Source of the DNA: Marinomonas posidonica IVIA-Po-181 | GTDB lineage: Bacteria; Pseudomonadota; Gammaproteobacteria; Pseudomonadales; Marinomonadaceae | Length of the DNA: 64,000 nucleotides | Reading direction: 5' to 3' | NCBI RefSeq assembly: GCF_000214215.1 | Contig: NC_015559.1 | Location: 3,769,001-3,833,000, forward strand | Shown here: positions 17,559 to 27,160 of the stretch, piece after piece | How the letters are laid out: each line of letters starts with the position of its first letter | Position numbering within the stretch: the first letter of the stretch is position 1 | Translations under genes and position numbers: made by a program | Notes under the pieces: model-generated | What the model was told of the DNA's origin: nothing | Seen by the model: only the letters and a program-made list of their open reading frames with translations | Databases searched by the model: none

Positions 17559-18572
17559 TTAACCCTGTGCTCCTCTTGGCCCAGTAGCTAATGCTTCTTG
17601 AATGAATTGATCGACTATATTTAACACCTCATCTTGCCAAAAGGGTGCCCTTCCATGATCAGCGCCATGTAACCGAATTAGCCTAGCTTGATGTCCATCC
17701 TGTTGCAGTCGAGCAAACAGTTTGACACTTTGCCCAAACGGTACCAGTCGATCCTTATCGCCATGAAGGATTAAAAAAGGCGGCATGTCTTCATTGGCCG
17801 AGATGTAATGCATTGGGCTAGCAAGCTTTGCCTTATCTCGATTGTTCAGTACATTGACACCACCCAATAACATCCCTTCAGGGGAGTTCGCTTGTATATG
17901 ATCATAGGTAGAAGGCTCTTCGTTCATTTGATCAAGTGCCGTCGGGCCATAGTAATCAATCACAGCTTTTAATTTAATAGCCGATTTCGATACGTCATCA
18001 AAATCCCGAGTATCCAGTGTTGCCCCCACCATTGCTGCCGTATGGCCACCAGAAGAATCCCCCCAGACTATGATGTTATTCGCATCACCATAATATTCCT
18101 CGGCATGCTCAGCAATGAAATGAATAGCGGACTTCGTATCCTCTACCTGAGCAGGAAAAGGCGCCACTGGTGAAGGTCTATATTCCACCATAGCGACCAC
18201 ATACCCTCTCTCTGCAAAGCGCGATAACTGCGCCATACTCAACCCCAAATCCTGCTTAAACCAAGCCGAGCCTTGGACATAGACAATAATAGGGAAAGTC
18301 GTTGTGGCCGCCTTCTCTCCTAATGCCTCTCGAAGTACTGGACGAATAATATGTAACTTTAAATCTCTTCCAGATTTGTGGGCATAGGTGACATTGAACA
18401 CAGTATTGAGCGAACGACGCAGCCGCTTTGCATCCAAGCTTTCCATCCCATCGATGACCACACGGCTATAGGGAAAATCGTCATAGCTAGCAGGCTCAGC
18501 AGGGATAATAGGGGCGGCGGCCCAAGCATTTAGTCCGATGGACAAGGCCAGTAGAGACCAGAAAGGTTTCAT
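17559..18572 (-). CDS. Exported alpha/beta-hydrolase (esterase/lipase-like)
   Basis: 337 residues with a signal peptide (likely cut after NAWA, residues 15-18). The alpha/beta-hydrolase fold shows an oxyanion segment IVYVQGSAWF in place of HGGG, the nucleophile elbow GDSSGG with S173, an acid in LHGDKDRLVPFG (D272 or D274) and H306 in HGADHGR. This resembles the BD-FAE/acetyl-esterase group acting on short acyl esters. Substrate unknown; no partner genes. Its leader contains a clear hairpin (18596-18625). Confidence 0.75.
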   Translation of the reverse strand: MKPFWSLLALSIGLNAWAAAPIIPAEPASYDDFPYSRVVIDGMESLDAKRLRRSLNTVFNVTYAHKSGRDLKLHIIRPVLREALGEKAATTTFPIIVYVQGSAWFKQDLGLSMAQLSRFAERGYVVAMVEYRPSPVAPFPAQVEDTKSAIHFIAEHAEEYYGDANNIIVWGDSSGGHTAAMVGATLDTRDFDDVSKSAIKLKAVIDYYGPTALDQMNEEPSTYDHIQANSPEGMLLGGVNVLNNRDKAKLASPMHYISANEDMPPFLILHGDKDRLVPFGQSVKLFARLQQDGHQARLIRLHGADHGRAPFWQDEVLNIVDQFIQEALATGPRGAQG

Positions 18573-18595
18573 ATCAAACTCCTTTTTATTGTTAT

Positions 18596-18625
18596 CTGAA
18601 TAGACGCTGATTAGCGCCTATTCAG
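18596..18625 (-). other. Leader hairpin upstream of the esterase gene
   Basis: CTGAATAG pairs with CTATTCAG; after one mismatch CGCT pairs with AGCG around a GATT loop. It ends 24 bases before the esterase ATG, with no T-run, so a 5'-UTR structure or the 3' end of the upstream transcript is more likely than a terminator. Confidence 0.4.
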
Positions 18626-18702
18626 TATCTGTCCGGAGTCTGTATTAAGCCATTTCAATCTCTGCTCTAACGATTCATTTTGCGCCGCATAAAGACATGA
18701 CC

Positions 18703-19209
18703 TTAACGTCGGTAAATCAATGACCAAGTTAGGGGTGTTGGGAGTTTTTCGGATTCCAATTTGACCGTATATTTCAATTCATTGTCAGCCGTTTGCAACC
18801 AGGTATTGGTTCGTATACCGCGCTCAGATTCCACAATCACCACAATCGCTTGATCGGTTTCGCTAAAGGTGCCTGAGATTTCCAAACCCTCTTCGTCGGT
18901 TTTAAACACCTCACCTTGCGCTGTCAGTGGAATATTGTCTGCTTCTTGCTGATCACATTGCCAAGAGAACTCACTGGCTTGCTTCGCTAACAACCACTGC
19001 TGACAAATTTGAGTTTGCTTTTCCAATACCGGCCGCGCTAAAGCACGAATGAAAAAGTTCATTTCCTGTACCACATTCTCAACCGCTTCATCGAGCTTGG
19101 CTTGGGTATTCGCTGCGTCTTGTAATTGCCAACGACCTTCTAAACTGGCCGCCTGCGCACCACTCGTCAGTACAGCGGCAAACACACCCATAGCAATCAA
19201 TTTCTTCAC
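18703..19209 (-). CDS. Exported protein of unknown function
   Basis: 168 residues with a clear signal peptide (MKKLIAMGVFAAVLTSGAQA). The mature start LEGRWQLQDA, a middle alpha-helical stretch and a beta-rich second half with ETDQAIVVIVESE and LKYTVKLESE suggest a small beta-structured periplasmic protein. Two Cys in the mature part (QICQQW and SWQCDQQ) could form a disulfide. I do not recognise a family. AGGAG lies eight bases before the ATG. Confidence 0.6.
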   Translation of the reverse strand: MKKLIAMGVFAAVLTSGAQAASLEGRWQLQDAANTQAKLDEAVENVVQEMNFFIRALARPVLEKQTQICQQWLLAKQASEFSWQCDQQEADNIPLTAQGEVFKTDEEGLEISGTFSETDQAIVVIVESERGIRTNTWLQTADNELKYTVKLESEKLPTPLTWSLIYRR

Positions 19210-19337
19210 GTTTCTTCTCCTTTATTTTTATTGTCTTCTGATCATCGCAGAGAAGTTTCATGATGTGAGGTGCAAAAACACCCACAATAACTAACAATAA
19301 ACGCCAAAACCCTCTTATTCAGGCAAATTTTAGCGCC

Positions 19338-19373
19338 AAAAAAACCTGACCACCTCATTTGATGATCAGGTTT
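19338..19373 (-). terminator. Rho-independent terminator of rph
   Basis: On the minus strand AAACCTGA pairs with TCAGGTTT, with further inner pairing, and is followed by a T-run. It lies about 50 bases after the rph stop. Confidence 0.8.
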
Positions 19374-19421
19374 CTTAGCATTAACAATGACTTACTTATC
19401 GAACCTTTACTTATTGATTCT

Positions 19422-20141
19422 TTACTTATCAAACAAGGCGGCGCGTTGAAGCTCAATGATTTCGGCGATGCCTTTACGAGCCACCGCCAACATGCCCATC
19501 ATGTGTTCGTCACCAAAGGCCTCGCCTTCTGCGGTACCTTGGATTTCAATAAAACCACCTTTGTCATTCATAATGACGTTCATGTCGGTTTCTGCATTGG
19601 AATCTTCTGGGTAATCCAAATCCAACACTGGCGTGCCTTTGTAAACACCCACTGAAATCGCAGCGATCTGAGAAACAATTGGATTTTCTTTGACCTTTTT
19701 CTTCTCAACAAGATGACGCATGGCATCGGCTAGGGCCACAAACCCCCCCGTGATGGAAGCAGTACGCGTGCCACCGTCTGCTTGAATCACATCACAATCA
19801 ATCGTAATAGTATGCTCACCCAGCTTCTTCAAATCCACCGCGGCACGCAACGAACGACCAATCAAACGTTGGATCTCAACCGTACGGCCACCTTGCTTAC
19901 CACGTGCCGCTTCGCGGTCCATACGATTGCCTGTTGAACGAGGTAGCATACCGTATTCCGCTGTGATCCAACCCTGACCCTTGCCCTTCAAAAAACGAGG
20001 AACGCCTGGTACAACCGTTGCCGTACAAATGACTTTGGTATCACCACATTCAATTAACACGGAACCTTCGGCATGTTTGGTAAAATTTCGCGTAATTTTA
20101 AGGGGACGTAACTGATCAACGGCTCTTCCACTTGGGCGCAT
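19422..20141 (-). CDS. rph: Ribonuclease PH
   Basis: 239 residues, full length. It trims 3' ends of tRNA precursors using phosphate. Family blocks are visible: the N-terminal [54 protein letters not shown], and [20 protein letters not shown]. Divergent from yicC with 147 bases between them, the same pairing as in Pseudomonas and Vibrio. Confidence 0.97.
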   Translation of the reverse strand: MRPSGRAVDQLRPLKITRNFTKHAEGSVLIECGDTKVICTATVVPGVPRFLKGKGQGWITAEYGMLPRSTGNRMDREAARGKQGGRTVEIQRLIGRSLRAAVDLKKLGEHTITIDCDVIQADGGTRTASITGGFVALADAMRHLVEKKKVKENPIVSQIAAISVGVYKGTPVLDLDYPEDSNAETDMNVIMNDKGGFIEIQGTAEGEAFGDEHMMGMLAVARKGIAEIIELQRAALFDK

Positions 20142-20288
20142 ACTAGCTCTCTCTGTTGGTTAATCTTTTGTAAAGCCGCAATTATAGCGAACCCTGATAA
20201 AATTGCGCCCCTTACAATAGGGAAACTGTCGTCTTGCTATGGCATAAGCTACAATAGCGCCACATTTTTCTTAACTTAGGTATTCAAA

Positions 20289-21155
20289 ATGACAGCAAGC
20301 ATGACCGCCTTCTCACGCCAAGAAGCCCGCTACGATTGGGGCACCATCAGTTGGGAAGTTCGCTCAGTGAATCAGCGCTATTTAGAACCTAACTTTCGGT
20401 TACCAGAACAATTCCGAGAACTGGAGTTTTCCTTTCGCGACCTATTAAGAAAAAAACTCAATCGCGGCAAGCTGGAATGCCAACTACGCTACCAAGCCGT
20501 CGACAAAGCGGCCACCAGCTTGACCATCAACCCAGACAACGCCCAAGCCTTGGCCAATGCCATTCATCAGTTAGACACTTGGTTTGACGACATCAAAACC
20601 CCATCACCGCTGCAAATTTTACAATGGCCTGGCATCCTTAGTGATAGCAGTGAAGACGCGGACACCATCAAAAAAGCCGTTGTCGAACTATTTGGTAAAG
20701 CCGTCAACGAGCTCATCGAAATGCGATTACGTGAAGGCGAACAACTGGTCGCCATCATAGAACAGCGACTTGATAGCATTGACGCCATCGTGGCCGAAGT
20801 ACAAGGCAAGTTGCCCACCATCATCGCCGCGCAAAAACAAAACCTGACCGACAAACTGGAAGCCGCCAAAGTCGAACTCGACCCAATGCGAGTAGAAGCG
20901 GAAATTGTACTATTGGCCCAAAAAGCCGACGTGGCCGAAGAACTGGATCGCCTCGCGACCCACACCAAAGAAGTCCGCCGCCAGCTACAACAAAAAGGCC
21001 CTATCGGCCGCCGCCTCGACTTCCTCATGCAAGAACTCAACCGCGAAGCCAACACGCTTTCGTCTAAGTCCATTGTGGTCGAAACGACGCAGAGTGCCGT
21101 GGAACTGAAGGTGTTGATTGAACAGATGAGAGAACAGATTCAGAATATTGAGTAA
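20289..21155 (+). CDS. yicC: YicC-family endoribonuclease
   Basis: 288 residues. The N-terminal MTASMTAFSRQEARYDWGTISWEVRSVNQRYLEP and the C-terminal GPIGRRLDFLMQELNREANTLSSKS are YicC hallmarks. The family has endoribonuclease activity in RNA turnover. In related bacteria gmk follows directly; here gmk is 24.8 kb away, which marks a likely insertion. No clear terminator follows. Confidence 0.92.
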   Translation: MTASMTAFSRQEARYDWGTISWEVRSVNQRYLEPNFRLPEQFRELEFSFRDLLRKKLNRGKLECQLRYQAVDKAATSLTINPDNAQALANAIHQLDTWFDDIKTPSPLQILQWPGILSDSSEDADTIKKAVVELFGKAVNELIEMRLREGEQLVAIIEQRLDSIDAIVAEVQGKLPTIIAAQKQNLTDKLEAAKVELDPMRVEAEIVLLAQKADVAEELDRLATHTKEVRRQLQQKGPIGRRLDFLMQELNREANTLSSKSIVVETTQSAVELKVLIEQMREQIQNIE

Positions 21156-21341
21156 GACAAACACTTAATCATATAAACTCTTACTTCTGACCACAGCATT
21201 TCCGTCTCATTTTTTTGAGTTGGACATGGTTGATGACGTTAAGCAGATGACAGCTTCTGACTTAGCAGCAGTTTCACCGTAATTTTGTCGAGCTTGTTCG
21301 TATTATGCATAGGTATCGACACATAAAATGAACGTGTCGAT

Positions 21342-22760
21342 CTAATCCACTTGAAAACGCACAAAGAAGGTATTGCGGTCAGCGCTGCGCGGCAATAATT
21401 CCAGTTCGGCCTGATGAAGTGCCACTATGTCTTTGCATATGGCCATGCCTAACCCAGCGCCATCGCCTCGGTCGGATTGACCGCGATAAAAGGCTTCAAA
21501 TAAATGCTCTCGAGTTTTCGCTGGGATAGCCTCTCCGTTATCCGATATCAAGACTTCAATTTTGTTATTTTGTGCCTTTAAGGTGACAAAAATCTCGCTA
21601 CCTTGGCCGGAATAGCGAATCGCATTGTCAATCAAGTTACGGAATAGTACTTCCAGCAATACGCTGTCCCCAAGCAGTCGAGACTCATCCCCTTCGAGGG
21701 CGATGTCTTGTTGCTGTTTCAGTGCTAAGGGCGCAAGGTCTGCAATGACATTTTTTAGCAGTTGTTTGAGTTCTACGGATTCGATTGAATGTTCGGATGT
21801 GCTGTCCACTTTGGCCAACATAAGCAGTTGATGAATCAAGCGATCGGTGCGCTCGATACCGAGTAAAATGTTGTGTAAATCTTGCTGTTTTTGTTCGGCG
21901 ATTTTCGTGGCGAGTGCGTTTTCGACATTGAGCCGTAAAATCGTGAGAGGTGTTTTTAGCTCGTGCGCCGCTGCCCGAGTGAAGCGTTTTTCTCTTTGCC
22001 ACGCAAGATCCAGCTCTTCCAACAATGCATTAAGGGAGTTCACCAGTGGTGCCAGCTCGATGGTATTGTCTTTTACGTGAATTTTATCCAGATGATGCGC
22101 GTTTCTCTGTGCGATGGCAGTGCGAAGTTGGTCAATCGGTCGCAAGTACTTGGCAATCAGCCACAAAAGAACAATCAGCAAAGCAGGCAATAACAGCATT
22201 TGTTCTGTCACTGTGGATAAGGCAATTTCGTTGATCAATTCTTGGCGAACGCTGTACTTTTCAGCCACCACTACATACCTTTCTAAGCCCTGCCCATTCG
22301 GCAAAGAAAGCTGAAAGGTGCGCCACCGTCCACCACCAATTTCAAGGTCTCGAAACCCTTTATCCAGCTCTGAATTGGATAATGCTGGCAATCCTTTCAT
22401 CGAGCTCCACAAGAGTTTGTCTCGGCTAAAAAACTGAAAGACGAGATGCTGTTCATAGGGGTGACCGTATAAGGTGGCTTCATCGTCACTGTTATTTTTC
22501 AGGGTTAACTTGCGCAGGTTGTCCATCCAAGCGTCAAATTGATCACCATAGTGAATAATGTCGTCTTGGCTTTTCGATAACGAGGTAGCCAACAGCAAAA
22601 GTTTGGCGGATTGCCCAAGCCGAGCATCATAGACTTCTTCGACTTCATGCTGGGCCGACAGAAAACTGAAGTAGAGCGATACGCCCAGTAAAACACTCAC
22701 CAAGATGGTGACCGAGAGGGTCAACTGACGTTTTATCGAATAAGGTGCTTTTGTGCGCAT
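21342..22760 (-). CDS. Sensor histidine kinase (QseC/PmrB-like)
   Basis: 472 residues. Membrane segments at about 15-34 and 188-206 bracket a 150-residue periplasmic sensor. Then come the phospho-acceptor H266 in RAAAHELKTPLTILR, N-box FRNLIDNAIRYSG and G2 GDGAGLGMAICKDIVALH. I place the start at the ATG at 22760, five bases past the regulator stop; a TTG at 22775 overlapping the regulator is possible. Last gene of a seven-gene run, so the pair is likely made together with the biosynthetic enzymes upstream. The stimulus is unknown. Confidence 0.85.
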   Translation of the reverse strand: MRTKAPYSIKRQLTLSVTILVSVLLGVSLYFSFLSAQHEVEEVYDARLGQSAKLLLLATSLSKSQDDIIHYGDQFDAWMDNLRKLTLKNNSDDEATLYGHPYEQHLVFQFFSRDKLLWSSMKGLPALSNSELDKGFRDLEIGGGRWRTFQLSLPNGQGLERYVVVAEKYSVRQELINEIALSTVTEQMLLLPALLIVLLWLIAKYLRPIDQLRTAIAQRNAHHLDKIHVKDNTIELAPLVNSLNALLEELDLAWQREKRFTRAAAHELKTPLTILRLNVENALATKIAEQKQQDLHNILLGIERTDRLIHQLLMLAKVDSTSEHSIESVELKQLLKNVIADLAPLALKQQQDIALEGDESRLLGDSVLLEVLFRNLIDNAIRYSGQGSEIFVTLKAQNNKIEVLISDNGEAIPAKTREHLFEAFYRGQSDRGDGAGLGMAICKDIVALHQAELELLPRSADRNTFFVRFQVD

Positions 22761-22764
22761 CGGT

Positions 22765-23421
22765 TTATTTTTCAAGGATATAGCCTACTCCACGGATATT
22801 TTTGATCGCCTGATCGGGTATTTTTTTACGCAGGTTATGAATGTGTACCTCAATCGCATTATCACTTGAACCTTCCTCCCAGCCGTGCAAATACTGCAGC
22901 AATGTTTCTTTGCTCTGCACGCGTCCGGCATTGATCATCAGCCCGGCAAGGATTTTATACTCGTTACGCGTCAGCTTAAGCGGCACATCAGCGATACGAA
23001 TACTCTGCTCTGAAAGTGACAGGCTTAATTCCCCCACCACAATATGTTCATCTGCACGACCAGATTGACGGCGAATCATCACCCGTAGCCGAGCCAACAA
23101 TTCTTCAAGCGCGAAAGGTTTGCCTAAGTAATCATCGGCACCGCCATCTAATCCGTTCACCCTATCGCGAATATCATCACGCGCCGTTAGGATCATGATG
23201 GGCAATTCGTAACCCTTTTGGCGAACTGCCCGAAGGACCTGCAAACCGTCCATGTCGGGAAGGGTCAGATCGAGAATGACGGCGGTAAAGGTTTGCGTTT
23301 TTAAGGCCGTCGTGACGCCCGAACCCCGTTCCAACCAATCTATGGTATAGCCCTGACGACTCAGTGACGTCACCATAGATTGGCCCAATAAAGTATCGTC
23401 TTCTACCAGTAATATACGCAT
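22765..23421 (-). CDS. OmpR-family response regulator (QseB/PmrA-like)
   Basis: 218 residues, short linker. Receiver with acidic E7/D8/D9, phospho-acceptor D51 and K101 (GADDYLGKPF); C-terminal winged helix with NAIEVHIHNLRKKI and IRGVGYILEK. QseB/PmrA members bind CTTAAG-N5-CTTAAG direct repeats, and such a repeat lies in the promoter of this very operon (27813-27840), so autoregulation is plausible. Its start is three bases from the stop of the TPR gene. Confidence 0.87.
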   Translation of the reverse strand: MRILLVEDDTLLGQSMVTSLSRQGYTIDWLERGSGVTTALKTQTFTAVILDLTLPDMDGLQVLRAVRQKGYELPIMILTARDDIRDRVNGLDGGADDYLGKPFALEELLARLRVMIRRQSGRADEHIVVGELSLSLSEQSIRIADVPLKLTRNEYKILAGLMINAGRVQSKETLLQYLHGWEEGSSDNAIEVHIHNLRKKIPDQAIKNIRGVGYILEK

Positions 23422-23424
23422 GAA

Positions 23425-24060
23425 TTAGTTAAGACTCGACATAATGGCTTCTATCTCTTTCTTACGACCTGCATCTGCTAAGGGACGATTTGCTCTCGGT
23501 TTAGCCTGCAACGCTCTACTTAAGTAGATTTTTGCTTCTTTTTCGTGACCTTCTTGCACTAAAAAATCACCATAAAAATAATTGGCATCAATGCCTTGTG
23601 GATCAATTGCCAAGGCTTTTTGTAACATTTTTTCCGCTTTATCGTTATCACCAAAGCCAATCGGCCAACCTGGTACTTGGTAATACAGTGACCCTAAAGA
23701 AGTATAAGCCGACCCAGACAAGGTGTTGGGTGCCGTGTCAATAACTTGTTCGAGTAAAGCTTTGGCTTCTTTCACTAATGATAGCGCACCAAATCCGCCT
23801 TTTACGCCAGCCAAAGAAGCTTTATTGATCGCTAACCAGACTTTCCACTGTGGATTGTCAGGATGAGCCTGCAAGAGCTCATTGTTTTTCACAATGAGCG
23901 TCTCAAGACACGCTTGTCTTGCGTCGTCTTCGACCAGATCGTACTGGCATTTTGCCCATGCGGTTTGGATCGCCAGCAGTGAACTGTCATCGTTACTTGC
24001 GAATGTCTGTCCACTGACCACGAATAATAACAAACCAAATTTTAGGGATTTCATTAACAT
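23425..24060 (-). CDS. Periplasmic TPR-repeat protein
   Basis: 211 residues. Signal peptide (hydrophobic core FGLLLFVVSG, cut near QTFA). The mature part has tetratricopeptide-like helix pairs: LLEQVIDTAPNTLSGSAYTSLGSLYYQ, KAEKMLQKALAIDPQGIDANYFYGDFL and EKEAKIYLSRALQAKPRAN. Such domains scaffold proteins or bind lipophilic ligands in the periplasm. Placed between the SDR and the regulator, it could present a signal or product to the sensor kinase; that is inference. GAGGAAAA lies before the ATG. Confidence 0.7.
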   Translation of the reverse strand: MLMKSLKFGLLLFVVSGQTFASNDDSSLLAIQTAWAKCQYDLVEDDARQACLETLIVKNNELLQAHPDNPQWKVWLAINKASLAGVKGGFGALSLVKEAKALLEQVIDTAPNTLSGSAYTSLGSLYYQVPGWPIGFGDNDKAEKMLQKALAIDPQGIDANYFYGDFLVQEGHEKEAKIYLSRALQAKPRANRPLADAGRKKEIEAIMSSLN

Positions 24061-24111
24061 TGTGTTTTCCTCATTTTAGGTGAAAGTACGAACACGTCTA
24101 GTGAAAGCGGG

Positions 24112-24933
24112 TTATTCGCACCTTCTCTCTTGACTCATTTTATGTATGTATTGATGGATGATGGTGTGCTGTTTATGGATACCGGTGGAAACCATGTTGG
24201 GAAAAATTTGATTTATGCGTGCAAAAAGCTTTTCTGGCCAACCGATCCACTTAGCACTGATCTCTTTTTCCAACACAGCTTGAACGTGTTTCGCGACGTA
24301 CTCAGGGGAATCAATCGCATTGCCCAGTTGATGATTCAGTTGGTTCACCGCATGACTATTCAGAGCCGTATCCGTCGCACGAGGTGCCAAATATAAAGCA
24401 CGAATGCCGCTGCCATTCAGTTCTCGATCGAGTGCTTCGGTAAAGCGATGCAAACCGGCTTTGGCCGCACAATAAGTGGTATAACCTGGGTAGCCAATCG
24501 AGCCGAACGTGGAGCCAATATTCAGAATCACGCCCGGTTGAGACAGCAAATCCACAAGAGATTGGCACAGCATGATGGGCGCCAATAAGTTAAGGCGAAT
24601 TTCTTGCTCAATCTGATGGGGCTGTTTACTACTTAACAAGGCAAAGTCGTTGCAACCGGCATTATTAATCAAGCCATTGATTCTGCGCTGTTCCACAATC
24701 GCCTGACGAGCATAGTCCGTTATGGTCGCAATGCCTTCCGCCGACGCAATGTCCGCCACTAAGACACGATGGTTTTCCTGGTGATTTAGAGACTGAAGAA
24801 GCGTCTCTAAAGGTTCCAAACGGCGACCAACAAGGGTTAAGCTTGCTCCCGCAGAAGCAAGCTGCATGGCGATGGCACGTCCAATGCCACCGCTCGCCCC
24901 CGTCAATATGAAATGACTGTCTTGAATCTTCAT
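24112..24933 (-). CDS. Short-chain dehydrogenase/reductase
   Basis: 273 residues. Rossmann motif TGASGGIG (11-18), NNAG (90-93), and catalytic S141, Y154 and K158 (YTTYCAAK). An NADP preference is suggested by VGRR after strand 2. The classical SDR would oxidise or reduce an alcohol/ketone of an acyl-type product. I chose the ATG at 24933 behind GAGGCG; an overlapping GTG at 24945 exists. Its ribosome site lies inside the end of the upstream oxidase gene, indicating coupled translation. Confidence 0.87.
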   Translation of the reverse strand: MKIQDSHFILTGASGGIGRAIAMQLASAGASLTLVGRRLEPLETLLQSLNHQENHRVLVADIASAEGIATITDYARQAIVEQRRINGLINNAGCNDFALLSSKQPHQIEQEIRLNLLAPIMLCQSLVDLLSQPGVILNIGSTFGSIGYPGYTTYCAAKAGLHRFTEALDRELNGSGIRALYLAPRATDTALNSHAVNQLNHQLGNAIDSPEYVAKHVQAVLEKEISAKWIGWPEKLFARINQIFPNMVSTGIHKQHTIIHQYIHKMSQERRCE

Positions 24934-24941
24934 GTTACGCC

Positions 24942-25625
24942 TCACGCCACTTGCTGAATGCTTGGGGTTGGCAAAGAACGCAACATCTGACCATAAAGGT
25001 CAAACACCATATTGGCCGAATCAATGATCACTTGTTGATCGTCTGGGTTTGTTACTTGATTCATCAAGTTTTCAAAAAAGGTCAGGTGAGACTGATCCAA
25101 GACACTGTGGGAAATCAGGTAAGTCATCGCCTCTGGCGGAAGCTCTAAGCGACTCTGAATCAGGCTTGCCATTTTACCGCCAATGCCAACACTAGTGCCT
25201 TCTAAGACCCAAACCATACCAAACAAGGCCAAAGGATTATGACGATCAATCTGGTGATATAGGTAAGACATCATCAGCTCGATCGCCTGACCAACCTGAC
25301 CTTTTCCACTATTGTTACGCACCTGATCGGCATCGCCACCACAGGCTTTGATGTCATTTAAAATCCATTCCTGATGACCATGTTCTTCTTCCACATATTC
25401 TACAATGGCTTCTCGAACCCATTCATAGTCGGAGGATAATCGTCCGCCACAAGCCATCAGCAATGGCACGGTATGCTTAACGTGATGGTACGCCTGTGTC
25501 AGAAAAGCGAGATACATCTCCTTATCTATGTTGCCCGATTGCACCTGAGCAATCACTGGCGCCATTAACATGGCCTGTTGTGCACTGGCCGTTTCTTGTT
25601 GCAGTTTTGAAAAGAAATGATTCAT
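24942..25625 (-). CDS. Heme-oxygenase-like (TenA/PqqC-fold) diiron oxidase candidate
   Basis: 227 residues, all-helical. QAYHHVKHTVPLLMACGG and EYVEEEHGHQEWILNDI are typical of the TenA/PqqC superfamily branch that binds two irons (as in UndA, BesC and CADD). Candidate ligands are E81 and H84, E142 (LEGTSVG), H173, D177 and H180 (SHSVLDQSH). The active-site cysteine of thiaminase TenA is not evident. Known members cleave or oxidise fatty acids and amino acids using O2. Neighbouring acyl ligase and acyltransferase-like genes suggest an acyl or aminoacyl substrate. AGGAG precedes the ATG. Confidence 0.72.
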   Translation of the reverse strand: MNHFFSKLQQETASAQQAMLMAPVIAQVQSGNIDKEMYLAFLTQAYHHVKHTVPLLMACGGRLSSDYEWVREAIVEYVEEEHGHQEWILNDIKACGGDADQVRNNSGKGQVGQAIELMMSYLYHQIDRHNPLALFGMVWVLEGTSVGIGGKMASLIQSRLELPPEAMTYLISHSVLDQSHLTFFENLMNQVTNPDDQQVIIDSANMVFDLYGQMLRSLPTPSIQQVA

Positions 25626-25634
25626 CTTGTTCTC

Positions 25635-27152
25635 CTATGAGGATGTTGTAAGTTCTGAATTGACATTAATTCGTGTGACAGGCTGACCATGCAGTTGCGT
25701 TTGAGACGGATCCATCAAGAAACGCGTTACATCTTGTTCCAGCAGATTGCGTCTGATTTTTCCGTTTGCCGTGAACCATGGCGTGATACCTTGGATGTTA
25801 TCCAACACCAGTAAGCAGCCGATTCGGGCATAATCTGGTAACAACTCGTTGAGTACAGACACCTTGTGCTGTAAATCAGAACACTGCTGAGTAACTGCGC
25901 ATAAGCTGTGTAAGTCATTACCAACAACGAAAAAGGGTAAGGTTTGCAAATAGGTAAACGCTTCTGACTCAATCCACTCTGGCGAAACATTACGTCCGTA
26001 AGCAGTTACAATCAGGTTCTTTTTCCGGCCCATCAGCGTGATGAAACCGTCGTCATCCACTTGCGCTAAATCTCCCGTCGCCAGCCAAGTCTCTGTAAAG
26101 GGTTCGCCTAGATAGCCAAGCGCATTGTTACCTTTGACTTCTAACTCTCCATCTTTCGCTATACGGGCCTGAATGTGTGGTAATACGCATCCACTTGTTC
26201 CCGCTTTATTCTGAATTGGCGTATTTAGGCAGACCACTGAACCGCACTCAGAAAGGCCGTACCCTTCGTAAGCCGGAATCCCAAGTTGCCAAGCGGCTGC
26301 CATTAATGACGCCGAAACACGAGCGCCGCCAACCGCCACAAACGTCAAGGTTTGCGCTAATTCAGGGAACTGTTTGACGAGGGAAAGCAGAGCGATCAGC
26401 AAGGCGGGCGTCAGCACCAGACTATGTGGACGATATTGCGTCAGCGCGATCATAAAACGGCTGATATCAAATTGATTAGAGCCCATCAGCCCAGTGTGTT
26501 CACCAGACACCACATAAGACGTGGCGCCTAACAATAATGGAACATAGACACCCGTTATGTTCTCAAGCAAGGTGGATAAGGGTAAAAGGATTAAGTGACG
26601 GCTTGCCTGCCCCGTGATGCTGTCAGCAAGAGACAGGGACACTCGATCAATATTGTCAGCACTTAAACACACGCCTTTTGGCGCTCCCGTAGAACCTGAG
26701 GTAAAGGTGATTTTTTGGGTGCCTGGCAAATACGCTTTGGTAGCGGATGTTAGATGTTGATAAGCGTTCAGACCCGCCATGGTGCCGAGTTGCTTACCCA
26801 CATAATGGCCTTCATCATCCGCCCACTCCCCGATCAGAATATCGGCAGCGGAGGATTGCAATATATGCTGAACTTGCGACTCGGAAAAAAACGTAGGAAC
26901 GGGTATCACTACAATGCCGCTGTACATAGCCGCTAGGTCGACAATGACCCAATTCAGTCTGTTATCGGCTCTTAACGCAATCGCCGTCGCATCCGCTGCT
27001 TTTAGTTGTTTGGCGACAGCATGAACGCGTGCCTCTAATTGTTGATAACTTATTGATAAGAGTTCACCCGTCTCATCATGACCAACGAAGGCGATATGAT
27101 CTGGCGTCTCTTTCGACCATTTTTCAATCGCTTGGATAATGTGCGTCATCAT
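25635..27152 (-). CDS. AMP-forming acyl-CoA/acyl-acid ligase
   Basis: 505 residues of the ANL superfamily. P-loop-like TSGSTGAPKG (151-160), the GYGLSECGSV motif, and TGDLAQVDDDGFITLMGRKKNLIVTAYGRNVSPEWIE leading into the mobile C-terminal domain. It would activate a carboxylic acid as an acyl-adenylate and pass it to CoA or another acceptor; the closest-looking class is long-chain fatty acid ligases. No carrier protein is encoded nearby. Only nine bases separate it from the oxidase gene. AGAGGAAAA lies before two adjacent ATGs. Confidence 0.85.
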   Translation of the reverse strand: MMTHIIQAIEKWSKETPDHIAFVGHDETGELLSISYQQLEARVHAVAKQLKAADATAIALRADNRLNWVIVDLAAMYSGIVVIPVPTFFSESQVQHILQSSAADILIGEWADDEGHYVGKQLGTMAGLNAYQHLTSATKAYLPGTQKITFTSGSTGAPKGVCLSADNIDRVSLSLADSITGQASRHLILLPLSTLLENITGVYVPLLLGATSYVVSGEHTGLMGSNQFDISRFMIALTQYRPHSLVLTPALLIALLSLVKQFPELAQTLTFVAVGGARVSASLMAAAWQLGIPAYEGYGLSECGSVVCLNTPIQNKAGTSGCVLPHIQARIAKDGELEVKGNNALGYLGEPFTETWLATGDLAQVDDDGFITLMGRKKNLIVTAYGRNVSPEWIESEAFTYLQTLPFFVVGNDLHSLCAVTQQCSDLQHKVSVLNELLPDYARIGCLLVLDNIQGITPWFTANGKIRRNLLEQDVTRFLMDPSQTQLHGQPVTRINVNSELTTSS

Positions 27153-27160
27153 CTTTTCCT

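Noticed and set aside
20567-21073. 168-codon open frame opposite yicC
   Set aside because: Ser/Arg/Met-rich translation typical of an antisense shadow; yicC is clearly the real gene.
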